Shown piece by piece: positions 15,291-22,201 of a DNA stretch of 42,442 nt. Positions within the stretch are counted from its first letter, which is position 1, and every line of letters starts with the position of its first letter. The stretch is from DATHYU01 sp033722675 (GTDB lineage Bacteria; Actinomycetota; Acidimicrobiia; Spongiisociales; UBA11373). The notes under the pieces were generated by a model, which had not been told where the DNA came from, did not search any database, and worked only from the letters and a program-made list of their open reading frames with translations. The DNA is taken from contig JAWVYO010000008.1 in NCBI GenBank assembly GCA_033722675.1, positions 1 to 42,442 on the forward strand, written 5' to 3'. Both the position numbers and the translations under genes were made by a program.

Positions 15291-15769
15291 CCCTGGGGAT
15301 CGACGATTCGTCCGCCGAACGACTGCATCGTGGACCGGACGTCCTCGGCGTCGTCGGAGGCCGAGACGACGAGCAGGACATCGCCCTCGTCCACGTCGAT
15401 GCCGGACCACCGCGCCATGACCGCGCGATCGGACGGGGCGCGCGACAACCCGAAGAAGGCGCCGATCACGAATCCGGCGATGAGTCCGGAGACGGCGAGG
15501 GACGTCACGAGTGCGGTGCTGTCGGAGACGATCGCCGTGACGATCGCCACGACGGCGGCGCCCAGCACGGCTCCCACGGCCCCTCCGACGAGGACGCCGC
15601 GGCGCTTGAGCATGCCGCTGCGCGGTTCGACGACGTAGCGGTCACCCCGCCAGGTGGCGGAGGTGACGTGTTCCCCGACCACGCCCTCGCGGCGGAGCGC
15701 GTCCGCCGCGGAGGTGGCCGATGCGCGGTCGGTGAAGACCGCGCCGACGGTGGTGGGTTCCAGCGTCAC
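15287..15769 (-). CDS. Glycine-zipper membrane stress protein (general stress protein 17M/YflT-like)
   Basis: This protein is about 160 residues. The N-terminal part (GAVFTDRASATSAADALRREG) is the ferredoxin-like fold seen at the start of YflT/GSP17M-type stress proteins. Two hydrophobic Gly/Ala-rich helices follow (about 60-110, GGAVGAVLGAAVVAIVTAI and SGLIAGFVIGAFFG). A second small alpha/beta segment (VLLVVSASDDAEDVRSTMQSFGG) closes it. It is likely a membrane-associated stress protein of unknown activity. I prefer GTG 15769, one nt past the dodecin stop. An in-frame TTG at 15781 overlapping the dodecin end is an alternative. Its stop overlaps the next ATG. It is the second gene of the stress-promoter operon. 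Confidence 0.8.
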   Translation of the reverse strand: MTLEPTTVGAVFTDRASATSAADALRREGVVGEHVTSATWRGDRYVVEPRSGMLKRRGVLVGGAVGAVLGAAVVAIVTAIVSDSTALVTSLAVSGLIAGFVIGAFFGLSRAPSDRAVMARWSGIDVDEGDVLLVVSASDDAEDVRSTMQSFGGRIVDPQG

Positions 15770-15770
15770 G

Positions 15771-15971
15771 TCAGTCGACAAGGAAGGTCACCTTGAGGTC
15801 GACCTCGTAGGCACTGACGGCGCCGTCCTCCACGCGGACGGTCATGTCCTTCACCCACGCCTGGGTGATCCCGTGGACGGACTCGCCGGCCTTGGCGACG
15901 CCCTCGGCGATGGCGGCTTCGAACGACTCGGTCGAGCGGGCGCTCACTTCGATGTGCTTCGCAACGGACAC
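15771..15971 (-). CDS. Dodecin family flavin-binding protein
   Basis: This 66-residue protein has the full dodecin length and pattern: VAKHIEVSARSTESFEAAI at the start, a helix, then WVKDMTVRVEDG and the final strand AYEVDLKVTFLVD. Dodecins form hollow 12-mers that store or buffer flavins and so limit photochemical and oxidative damage. The flavin-stacking Trp is present in QAWVKDM. GTG 15971 is chosen because AAAGGAA lies about 5 nt upstream and the length matches the family. It is the first gene after a GTTT-N16-GGGTAT promoter (16004-16029), so it leads the stress operon. That operon contains a flavoenzyme downstream, making flavin handling a sensible common theme. Confidence 0.9.
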   Translation of the reverse strand: MSVAKHIEVSARSTESFEAAIAEGVAKAGESVHGITQAWVKDMTVRVEDGAVSAYEVDLKVTFLVD

Positions 15972-16003
15972 TGGGGTTCCTTTCCTGGTGGTCTGTCGGC
16001 TCG

Positions 16004-16029
16004 ATACCCGGGTTCGTCGTCGGGGAAAC
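16004..16029 (-). promoter_or_regulatory. SigF/SigB-type promoter of dodecin stress operon
   Basis: On the minus strand the sequence is GTTT (16029-16026), exactly 16 nt, then GGGTAT (16009-16004). It lies 33 nt before the dodecin start and gives a leader of about 26 nt. It drives a chain of five overlapping or nearly touching genes. Confidence 0.72.
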
Positions 16030-16057
16030 ACGAACGCGGGTGGGCGCACCGGCTCGA

Positions 16058-16063
16058 TACGCT
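16058..16063 (+). promoter_or_regulatory. -10 box of geranylgeranyl-reductase-like gene
   Basis: TACGCT (TANNNT class) ends 10 nt before the ATG at 16074, predicting a leader of only about 3-4 nt. It lies back to back with the dodecin promoter in the same 102-nt divergent intergenic region. Confidence 0.5.
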
Positions 16064-16073
16064 CCGTCACGGA

Positions 16074-17291
16074 ATGCCCACCGCAGACCTCGCCGTCATC
16101 GGAGCCGGACCCGCCGGGGCCGCCGCCGCCATCCAGGCGGCCCGTCGGGGCGCCGACGTCGTGGTCTTCGACAAGGCGCCGTACGGACGCGACAAGGTGT
16201 GTGGTGACGGCCTGACGCCACGTGCCGTCGGGGCCCTCACCGAGTTGAAGATCGACCTGTCGGACGCCCATCGCATCGACGGGCTCCGGATGAAGGCTCA
16301 CGCCCGAGCACGCGAGCTCGCGTGGCCGGCGACGAGCCGCTACCCGGCACACGGTGCGGTGTGGCCCCGTCGGAGCCTCGATCGGGCGCTGATCGACGCG
16401 GCGGCCGAGGCCGGTGCCCGCACCGTCTGGGAGACCGAAGCGGTGCCGATGCTGGATCGCGGTCGGGTGACGGGAGTCGAAGCGGGCGGCGAGCGCTGGA
16501 CCGCCGACATGGTGGTCGTGGCCGCCGGAGCGCCGGGCCGGGTGGCCCGCATGCTCGACGCGGGTCGGGTGGAGGGGGAGCCCTACGGCCTCGCCATCCG
16601 GTCGTACGTCGCCTCGCCGCGGCACGCCGAGCGGCTCCTCGAAGCGACGCTCACGATGCGTGACGCCGAGGGTCGATCGGTGCCCGGGTACGGCTGGATC
16701 TTCCCCGCCGGCGACGGCACCGTGAACATCGGCGTCGGAGCGCTCTCCACGATGAAGGGCTTCAAGGCCCTCAACCTGAACTCGCTGATCGACGTGTACT
16801 ACGCGCAGGTCCGCGACGACTGGGAACTGGGCCCGTACCTCGAGCGTCCCCGCGCATGGCGGCTGCCGCTCACGGCGAGGCGGCGGCACGGGCCGGGGTG
16901 GGTGGCCATCGGCGACGCGGCGGGGCTCATCAACCCGATGAACGGCGAGGGCATCGACTACGGACTCGAGTCGGGGATGCTGGCAGCCGACCTGTTCGTG
17001 GACGATCCCGTGACCGCCCCGGCGCGATACGACCGGCTCGTGGGCGATCGATTCGACGCCTTCCTCCGGACCGGCCGGCGGTTCGCCTTCCTCATCGGCC
17101 ACCCGTGGATCCTCGACACCGGGCTGCGGTTCGCCATCGGCACCCAGGCGGTCGCCGACATCACCCTGCAGGTGATGGGCAACCTCGTCGACTCGGAGAC
17201 GCCCGGGGCGGCGGGGCGGGTGCTGGCCGTCACCGACCGTCTCCTGGCGCTGGTCGACCCCCTCCTGCGGCGCACGCGGGCGTCCGGCTGA
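16074..17291 (+). CDS. Geranylgeranyl reductase family FAD-dependent oxidoreductase
   Basis: This 405-residue flavoprotein has the Rossmann FAD motif IGAGPAGAAAA at residues 9-19 and the family-typical KVCGDGLTPRAV near 43. The second FAD motif, GDAAGLINPMNGEGIDYGLESG, occurs near 280. This is the geranylgeranyl reductase / menaquinone reductase group, which saturates isoprenoid double bonds on quinones, chlorophyll precursors or lipids. In actinobacteria a common member reduces the menaquinone side chain (MenJ), which I consider the likeliest role, not a proven one. Length matches the family. The ATG follows a TACGCT box with almost no leader and no ribosome binding site. It is divergent from the dodecin operon and about 37 nt upstream of acuI, which has its own promoter. 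Confidence 0.87.
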   Translation: MPTADLAVIGAGPAGAAAAIQAARRGADVVVFDKAPYGRDKVCGDGLTPRAVGALTELKIDLSDAHRIDGLRMKAHARARELAWPATSRYPAHGAVWPRRSLDRALIDAAAEAGARTVWETEAVPMLDRGRVTGVEAGGERWTADMVVVAAGAPGRVARMLDAGRVEGEPYGLAIRSYVASPRHAERLLEATLTMRDAEGRSVPGYGWIFPAGDGTVNIGVGALSTMKGFKALNLNSLIDVYYAQVRDDWELGPYLERPRAWRLPLTARRRHGPGWVAIGDAAGLINPMNGEGIDYGLESGMLAADLFVDDPVTAPARYDRLVGDRFDAFLRTGRRFAFLIGHPWILDTGLRFAIGTQAVADITLQVMGNLVDSETPGAAGRVLAVTDRLLALVDPLLRRTRASG

Positions 17292-17328
17292 GTAGGTTCC
17301 GGCGGACACGACCCAGGGGAGGTTTCCG

Positions 17329-18321
17329 ATGGGCTTCCGCGCCCTCGTCGTCGATCGGGCCGACGACGGCACCATCTCGCAGGAGGTCACCGAACTCGAG
17401 GAGTCGCAGCTTCCCGACGGTGACGTGACGGTCGCCGTCGAGTTCTCCGACCTCAACTACAAGGACGGCCTCTGTGTCACCGGGGGCGGAGGCCTCGTCC
17501 GCACCTATCCCCACGTGCCGGGCATCGATCTCGCGGGCACCGTGGAGTCCTCCGACGACGACCGGTACGAGCCCGGCGACCGGGTCGTGCTCACCGGCTG
17601 GCGCGTCGGGGAGGTCTGGTGGGGCGGGTACGCGGAGAGGGCTCGGGTGAAGGCGGACTGGCTCGTACCCCTGCCCGACGGGCTGACGACGCGTCAGGCG
17701 ATGGCGGTGGGCACGGCGGGGGTCGCGGCGACCCTGGCGGTGATGGCGCTGGAGGACCACGGCCTCGAGCCGGGCGACGGCGACGTGCTCGTGACCGGTG
17801 CCTCGGGCGGCGTGGGCTCGGTGGCCACCGCGTTGCTCGCCCGGCTCGGCCACCGGGTCGCCGCGGTCACCGGCCGCCCCCACGCCGCCGACTACCTCGA
17901 GCGACTCGGTGCCGCCGAGATCGTGGCCCGCGAGGAGCTGGAGGAGCCACCGACCCGGCCCCTCGAATCCGAGCGGTGGGCGGGGTGCGTGGACGCGGTC
18001 GGGGGTGCGATGCTGGCGCGGGTCCTCACACAGATGCAGTACGGGACCTCCGTGGCGGCGGTGGGGCTCGCCGGTGGCGCCTCGCTGCCTGCGACGGTGA
18101 TCCCGTTCCTGCTGCGCGGCGTGAACCTCCTGGGAATCGACTCGGTGATGCAGCCCTACGAGCGGCGGGTGGAGGTCTGGGATCGCATCGCCGCCGAGCT
18201 GCCGATCGACCTCCTCGAGACGATGGCGGACTCGGCCGGCCTCGCCGACGTTCCGGACCTCGCCGAAGACATCCTCGCCGGCCGGATTCGGGGGCGGGTG
18301 GTCGTCGACGTCGGATCATGA
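17329..18321 (+). CDS. acuI: Acrylyl-CoA reductase (NADPH), AcuI/YhdH family
   Basis: This 330-residue medium-chain dehydrogenase/reductase has the AcuI length and its hallmark FSDLNYKDGL near residue 42. It also has PGIDLAGTV, GWRVGEVWWGGYAE, and the NADPH-binding TGASGGVGSVATALL near 157. No zinc-binding Cys cluster is seen, as expected for this zinc-independent branch. AcuI reduces toxic acrylyl-CoA to propionyl-CoA during use of DMSP, acrylate or 3-hydroxypropionate. The ATG has a strong GGGGAGG site 6 nt upstream, and a TAGGTT -10 box at 17293-17298. Its stop overlaps the start of an ADP-forming acyl-CoA synthetase, so the two products likely act in one pathway. Confidence 0.85.
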   Translation: MGFRALVVDRADDGTISQEVTELEESQLPDGDVTVAVEFSDLNYKDGLCVTGGGGLVRTYPHVPGIDLAGTVESSDDDRYEPGDRVVLTGWRVGEVWWGGYAERARVKADWLVPLPDGLTTRQAMAVGTAGVAATLAVMALEDHGLEPGDGDVLVTGASGGVGSVATALLARLGHRVAAVTGRPHAADYLERLGAAEIVAREELEEPPTRPLESERWAGCVDAVGGAMLARVLTQMQYGTSVAAVGLAGGASLPATVIPFLLRGVNLLGIDSVMQPYERRVEVWDRIAAELPIDLLETMADSAGLADVPDLAEDILAGRIRGRVVVDVGS

Positions 18322-20399
18322 CCGCCGACCACCGACTCACGCCGCTCCTGGCCCCCCGGTCGGTGGCGCTCGTGGGTGCGTCCCGCGAGCCGACGAAGCC
18401 GGGCAACGAGATGGTGCGGGAGATGGTCTTCGGCGGTTTCTCCGGACCGATCTACCCGGTGAACCCGCGCCACGAGGAGGTGGAAGGCCTCCCGTGCCAT
18501 CCGTCGCTGTCGGACGTGCCGGGGCCGGTCGACCTCGCCGTGCTCGCCGTCCCGAACCGGGACCTCGAGGCCCGGCTCGTCGAGGCGATCGAGACCGGGG
18601 TGCGTGCCGCCGTGATCTTCGGGTCGGTGGCCCTCGAGGACGACGAGGACCCGCCGCTGCGCGAGCGGATCCGGGCGATCGCCCGCGACGCCGACATGCC
18701 TGTCTGCGGCGGGAACTGCATGGGCTTCTACAACCTGGAGGCCGACGTCCGGGCGTATCCGTTCCATCTCCCCGAACCCCTCCAGCGCGGCGGCGTCTCC
18801 TTCTTCAGCCACTCCGGCTCGTCGCTGTCGGCGCTGCTGTGGAACGAGCGCCGGTTGGGCTTCAACCTGGCCGTGTCGCCGGGACAGGAGCTCGTCACGA
18901 CCGTGGCCGACTATCTCGACTACGCCCTCGACCAGTCGTCGACGACGGCGGTGCTCATGCTGCTCGAGACCGTCCGGGATCCGGAGCGGTTCGTCGCGGG
19001 CCTCGAACGCGCCGCCGACCAGGACGTGCCCGTGATCGTGCTCAAGACCGGGCGGACCGAGGAGAGCGCCGCCATGGCCTTGAGTCATTCGGGTGCCATC
19101 GTCGGCGACGATGCCGCCTACGACGCCCTGTTCGAACGCCACGGGGTCACCCGGGTCTCCGACCTCGACGAGATGACCGCTGCTGCGCTCCTGCTCGCCC
19201 AGCCGCGACGTCCCGCGGCGGGCGGCCTGGCCGCCATCTTCGACTCCGGGGGTGAGCGGGAACTCCTCCTCGACGCCGCCGCCGACGCCGGCGTGCGGTT
19301 CGCCCGGGTGTCCCCGGAGACCACGCGCGTGCTCGTCGACACCCTCGACCACGGGCTGCCGCCCGTGAACCCACTCGACGCCTGGGGAACCGGGCGCAAC
19401 TACCGGGAGATCTTCGAGACCTCGTGGCAGGCACTCATGGACGATCCCGACACGGCCATGGGACTGTTCGTGGCCGACCTCACGGACGGGTTCCATCTCC
19501 ACGAGGCGTTCGCAGAGATCTGCCGACGGGTGGCGTCGAACACCGACAAGCCCGTCGGGTTCATGACGAACCACGCGGGCGGCACCCACCACCGGATGGC
19601 CATGGACCTGACCCGGGAGGGCGTCCCGGTGCTCGACGGCCTCACGAATGCCATGGCGGCGGTGCGCCACGTCCTCGACCGGCGGGATCACCGCAGCCGC
19701 GAGCCGGATCCGCCCCCGCCCGCCCCCGACGACGGGACCGTCCGGAGGTGGCGGGACCGGCTCCGCAGCGGGGATGTGCTCATGGAGGACGAGTCCCTCG
19801 CCCTGCTCGACGACTTCGGGATCCCCACCGTCGCCCGGCGGGTCGTGACCTCGGCCGCAGACGCCGTCGAGGCGGCCGAGGCCGTCGGCCTGCCGGTCGT
19901 CCTGAAGACGGCTGCGCCGGGGGTCGTGCACAAGACGGACGTGGGCGGAGTGGCACTGGGGCTCACGACGTCCGAAGCCGTGGCGGCGGCCTACGACGAG
20001 ATGGCGGATCGGCTGGGTCCCCGGGCGCTCGTGGCGGCCATGGCCGAAGGGACGGTGGAGGTGGCGCTCGGTGTCGTACAGGACGAGCAGTTCGGCCCGC
20101 TCGTGATGGTGGCGGCGGGCGGGGTGTTCGTGGAGCTGCTCCACGACTCCAGGGTGGCCATGCCCCCCTTCGGCCGCGCCACCGCCCGCCGCGTGATCGA
20201 CCGGCTGGCCATCCGCCCGGCCTTCGACGGGCTGCGGGGCTCGCCGCCCGCCGATCTCGAGGCGCTGGCGGCGGCGTACGCGAACCTCTCGGTCCTCGCG
20301 ATCGAGCTCGGCGACGCCGTCGCCGAGCTCGATGTCAATCCGGTGCTCGTGGGAGCCGAGGGCGCAGTGGCCGTCGACGCCCTGGTCGTTCCGGCCTAG
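18318..20399 (+). CDS. ADP-forming acyl-CoA synthetase (fused alpha-beta, ATP-grasp)
   Basis: This is a 693-residue NDP-forming acyl-CoA synthetase with alpha and beta parts fused. A CoA-binding domain (about 8-130, SVALVGASREPTKPG) is followed by two succinyl-CoA-ligase-like domains (about 145-450) and a C-terminal ATP-grasp domain (about 470-693). The phosphohistidine motif SHSG has its His at residue 257, the position of the catalytic His in archaeal ADP-forming synthetases. The ATP-grasp part shows PVVLKTAAPGVVHKTDVGGV. The enzyme joins a carboxylic acid to CoA using ATP. The ATG overlaps the acuI stop (ATGA). With AcuI, a substrate that yields acrylyl-CoA (acrylate, 3-hydroxypropionate, possibly DMSP as in DddX) is attractive but unproven. 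The TAG stop overlaps the stop of the opposite gene. Confidence 0.87.
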   Translation: MTADHRLTPLLAPRSVALVGASREPTKPGNEMVREMVFGGFSGPIYPVNPRHEEVEGLPCHPSLSDVPGPVDLAVLAVPNRDLEARLVEAIETGVRAAVIFGSVALEDDEDPPLRERIRAIARDADMPVCGGNCMGFYNLEADVRAYPFHLPEPLQRGGVSFFSHSGSSLSALLWNERRLGFNLAVSPGQELVTTVADYLDYALDQSSTTAVLMLLETVRDPERFVAGLERAADQDVPVIVLKTGRTEESAAMALSHSGAIVGDDAAYDALFERHGVTRVSDLDEMTAAALLLAQPRRPAAGGLAAIFDSGGERELLLDAAADAGVRFARVSPETTRVLVDTLDHGLPPVNPLDAWGTGRNYREIFETSWQALMDDPDTAMGLFVADLTDGFHLHEAFAEICRRVASNTDKPVGFMTNHAGGTHHRMAMDLTREGVPVLDGLTNAMAAVRHVLDRRDHRSREPDPPPPAPDDGTVRRWRDRLRSGDVLMEDESLALLDDFGIPTVARRVVTSAADAVEAAEAVGLPVVLKTAAPGVVHKTDVGGVALGLTTSEAVAAAYDEMADRLGPRALVAAMAEGTVEVALGVVQDEQFGPLVMVAAGGVFVELLHDSRVAMPPFGRATARRVIDRLAIRPAFDGLRGSPPADLEALAAAYANLSVLAIELGDAVAELDVNPVLVGAEGAVAVDALVVPA

Positions 20400-20947
20400 A
20401 TCGAACCCGGGTCCACCACCAGCGTCCCGTCCACCAGCTCGCCGAGCAGCGTCACGGTGACGTCCGTCCAGGTGACGCCCTGTTCGGTGTTCAGCTCGTC
20501 GGGGTCGACGGTGGACAGATCGGAGACCTCGATGCTCGCGCCGCTGCACAGAGGCGGGAGCGACTCGGCGAGGCCCTCGCAGAGGCGGGTGCCGGTGTCG
20601 TCGGCCACGATGAAGCCCTGGACGGCGACGATGCCGTCGGCATCGGTCTCCAGCGCCTCGGACACGGTGAGTCCGCCTCCGACGACGAACCCGCCGGAGA
20701 CGCCGGGCTCCTGGCTCAGATCCGGCTCGTCGCCTTCGAGCAGCGGGTTGCCGGGCTCCTGGCCGGGGATGTCGTTGCAGTCCTCGGCGCCCTCGAGGCA
20801 GGCGCCGGCGGCGGGGTTCGGGGGCAGCGCGTCGTCGTTCGCGACGGTGGTCGGGGCGGCCTGATCGCCGCCGACGGCGTCGCCGCTGCCGCAGGCCACG
20901 GCGACCAGCGCGAGCAGTGCGGCGATGATGGTGAAGCGTCGAATCAT
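20396..20947 (-). CDS. Hypothetical lipoprotein
   Basis: This 183-residue secreted protein has a signal peptide and lipobox VAVAC (C19). A disordered acidic and Pro-rich region follows to about 85, with two Cys (C50, C57). A folded C-terminal part has alternating strands (GIVAVQGFIVADD, VTWTDVTVTLLGELVDGTLVVDP) and further Cys around 122-133. No domain is recognised. The pattern GIVAVQGFIVAD..GTRLCEGL with later strands hints at an OB-like fold that many actinobacterial lipoproteins carry, but this is weak. The start codon lies in a 10-bp tandem duplication (see repeat). Its TAG overlaps the stop of the acyl-CoA synthetase in the palindrome CTAG. Confidence 0.75.
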   Translation of the reverse strand: MIRRFTIIAALLALVAVACGSGDAVGGDQAAPTTVANDDALPPNPAAGACLEGAEDCNDIPGQEPGNPLLEGDEPDLSQEPGVSGGFVVGGGLTVSEALETDADGIVAVQGFIVADDTGTRLCEGLAESLPPLCSGASIEVSDLSTVDPDELNTEQGVTWTDVTVTLLGELVDGTLVVDPGSI

Positions 20948-20957
20948 GTCGAATCAT
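20938..20957 (-). repeat. 10-bp tandem repeat spanning lipoprotein start codon
   Basis: On the minus strand ATGATTCGAC occurs twice in direct succession. The second copy contains the real start (20947), and the first gives an ATG out of frame by one base. AAGG abuts the first copy, so it is 10 nt from the true start. Gain or loss of one unit would change spacing to the ribosome binding site. Confidence 0.6.
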
Positions 20958-21118
20958 CCTTGTCCGGTTGTGTGCCTCTGACGCACCGAGGGACGCGATC
21001 GGTTCCCGGATCGACCGTGATTTCTCCCTGTGACTCCGTCGTGTCCCCCTCCGGACCCCGACGTCGAGCGGAGGAGGTGGGTTCGTCCACGACTCCCGGA
21101 TAGGTCCCGGTTCCTCCC

Positions 21119-21124
21119 TACGGT
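21119..21124 (+). promoter_or_regulatory. -10 box of leaderless promoter for GST gene
   Basis: TACGGT ends exactly 6 nt before the ATG at 21131. No Shine-Dalgarno sequence lies between, so a leaderless transcript is predicted. Confidence 0.62.
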
Positions 21125-21130
21125 GCCGGC

Positions 21131-22171
21131 ATGGTCACCACGAACACCGAACCGGATTTCAACACCGCCAACATGCCCGACGGCTCCTTCGAGCGCGACA
21201 CCCGCTACATCGGCACTCGCATCACCGCCGACGGCCGCGAGGGCTTCCCCGTCGAGGCCGGCCGGTATCGACTCGTCATCGCCCGGGCGTGTCCGTGGGC
21301 GAACCGCACCGCCATCGTGCGGCGCCTCCTCGGACTGGAGGACGCCATCTCGCTGGGTATCGCCGGCCCCACCCACGACGCCGATTCGTGGACCTTCGAC
21401 CTCGATCCCGGCGAGGTCGACCCGGTCCTCGGCATCCACCACCTCAAGGAGGCGTACGAGCGCCGGTTTCCCGATTACGACAAGGGCATCACCGTTCCGG
21501 CGATCGTCGACGTCCCCTCCGGCGAGGTCGTCACGAACGACTTCCGCCGCATCACCCTCGACTTCTCGCTCGAGTGGACGGCCCTCCATCGTGATGGCGC
21601 CCCCGACCTCTATCCGGAGCCGTTGCGCGACGAGATCGATTCGGTGGCCGAGGCCGTCTATCACGACGTGAACAACGGCGTCTACAAGGCCGGCTTCGCC
21701 CGGAGCCAGGACGCCTACGAGCGGGCCTACGACGCCCTCTTCGCCCGTCTCGACTGGTTGGAGGAGCGGCTGTCGACCCGCCGGTACCTCCTCGGCGACA
21801 CGATCACCGAGGCCGACGTCCGACTGTGGACGACGCTCGTCCGGTTCGACGCGGTCTATCACAACCATTTCAAGTGCAATCGGAACAAGCTCGTCGAGAT
21901 GCCCGCGCTGTGGGGGTATGCCCGCGACCTCTTCCAGACCCCCGGCTTCGGCGACACGATCGACTTCGCCGAGATCAAAGCGCACTACTACCTCGTGCAC
22001 ACCGGGATCAATCCGACGGGCGTGGTGCCCGCCGGTCCCGACCTGTCGGGATGGACGATGCCACACGGCCGCGAGGCGCTCGGGGGCCGGCCCTTCGGCG
22101 ACGGGACCCCGCCGGGACCGGTGCCCGAGGACGAACGCGTCCCCGACTCGCACAATCCCGGGATCGGCTGA
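21131..22171 (+). CDS. Glutathionyl-hydroquinone reductase-like xi-class GST
   Basis: This 346-residue protein has the YqjG/ECM4 (xi-class glutathione transferase) layout. A thioredoxin-like N-terminal domain carries the catalytic motif C54-P-W-A-N-R. Then come the SLEWTA..DLYPEPLRDEID segment, a helical C-terminal domain (about 180-310), and the family signature HYYLVHTGINPTGVVPAGP near the end. Family members reduce glutathionyl-hydroquinones using a Cys thiol. Most actinobacteria use mycothiol instead of glutathione, so the physiological thiol here may be mycothiol. The start is set by a leaderless TACGGT box. It likely handles quinone adducts from aromatic compounds or menaquinone stress. 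Confidence 0.88.
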   Translation: MVTTNTEPDFNTANMPDGSFERDTRYIGTRITADGREGFPVEAGRYRLVIARACPWANRTAIVRRLLGLEDAISLGIAGPTHDADSWTFDLDPGEVDPVLGIHHLKEAYERRFPDYDKGITVPAIVDVPSGEVVTNDFRRITLDFSLEWTALHRDGAPDLYPEPLRDEIDSVAEAVYHDVNNGVYKAGFARSQDAYERAYDALFARLDWLEERLSTRRYLLGDTITEADVRLWTTLVRFDAVYHNHFKCNRNKLVEMPALWGYARDLFQTPGFGDTIDFAEIKAHYYLVHTGINPTGVVPAGPDLSGWTMPHGREALGGRPFGDGTPPGPVPEDERVPDSHNPGIG

Positions 22172-22189
22172 CCCGGGGCACGGCTCCGC

Positions 22190-22195
22190 TACCTT
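22190..22195 (+). promoter_or_regulatory. -10 box of leaderless promoter for PG-binding lipoprotein
   Basis: TACCTT ends exactly 6 nt before the ATG at 22202, again without a Shine-Dalgarno sequence. Confidence 0.62.
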
Positions 22196-22201
22196 TCCGG
22201 T

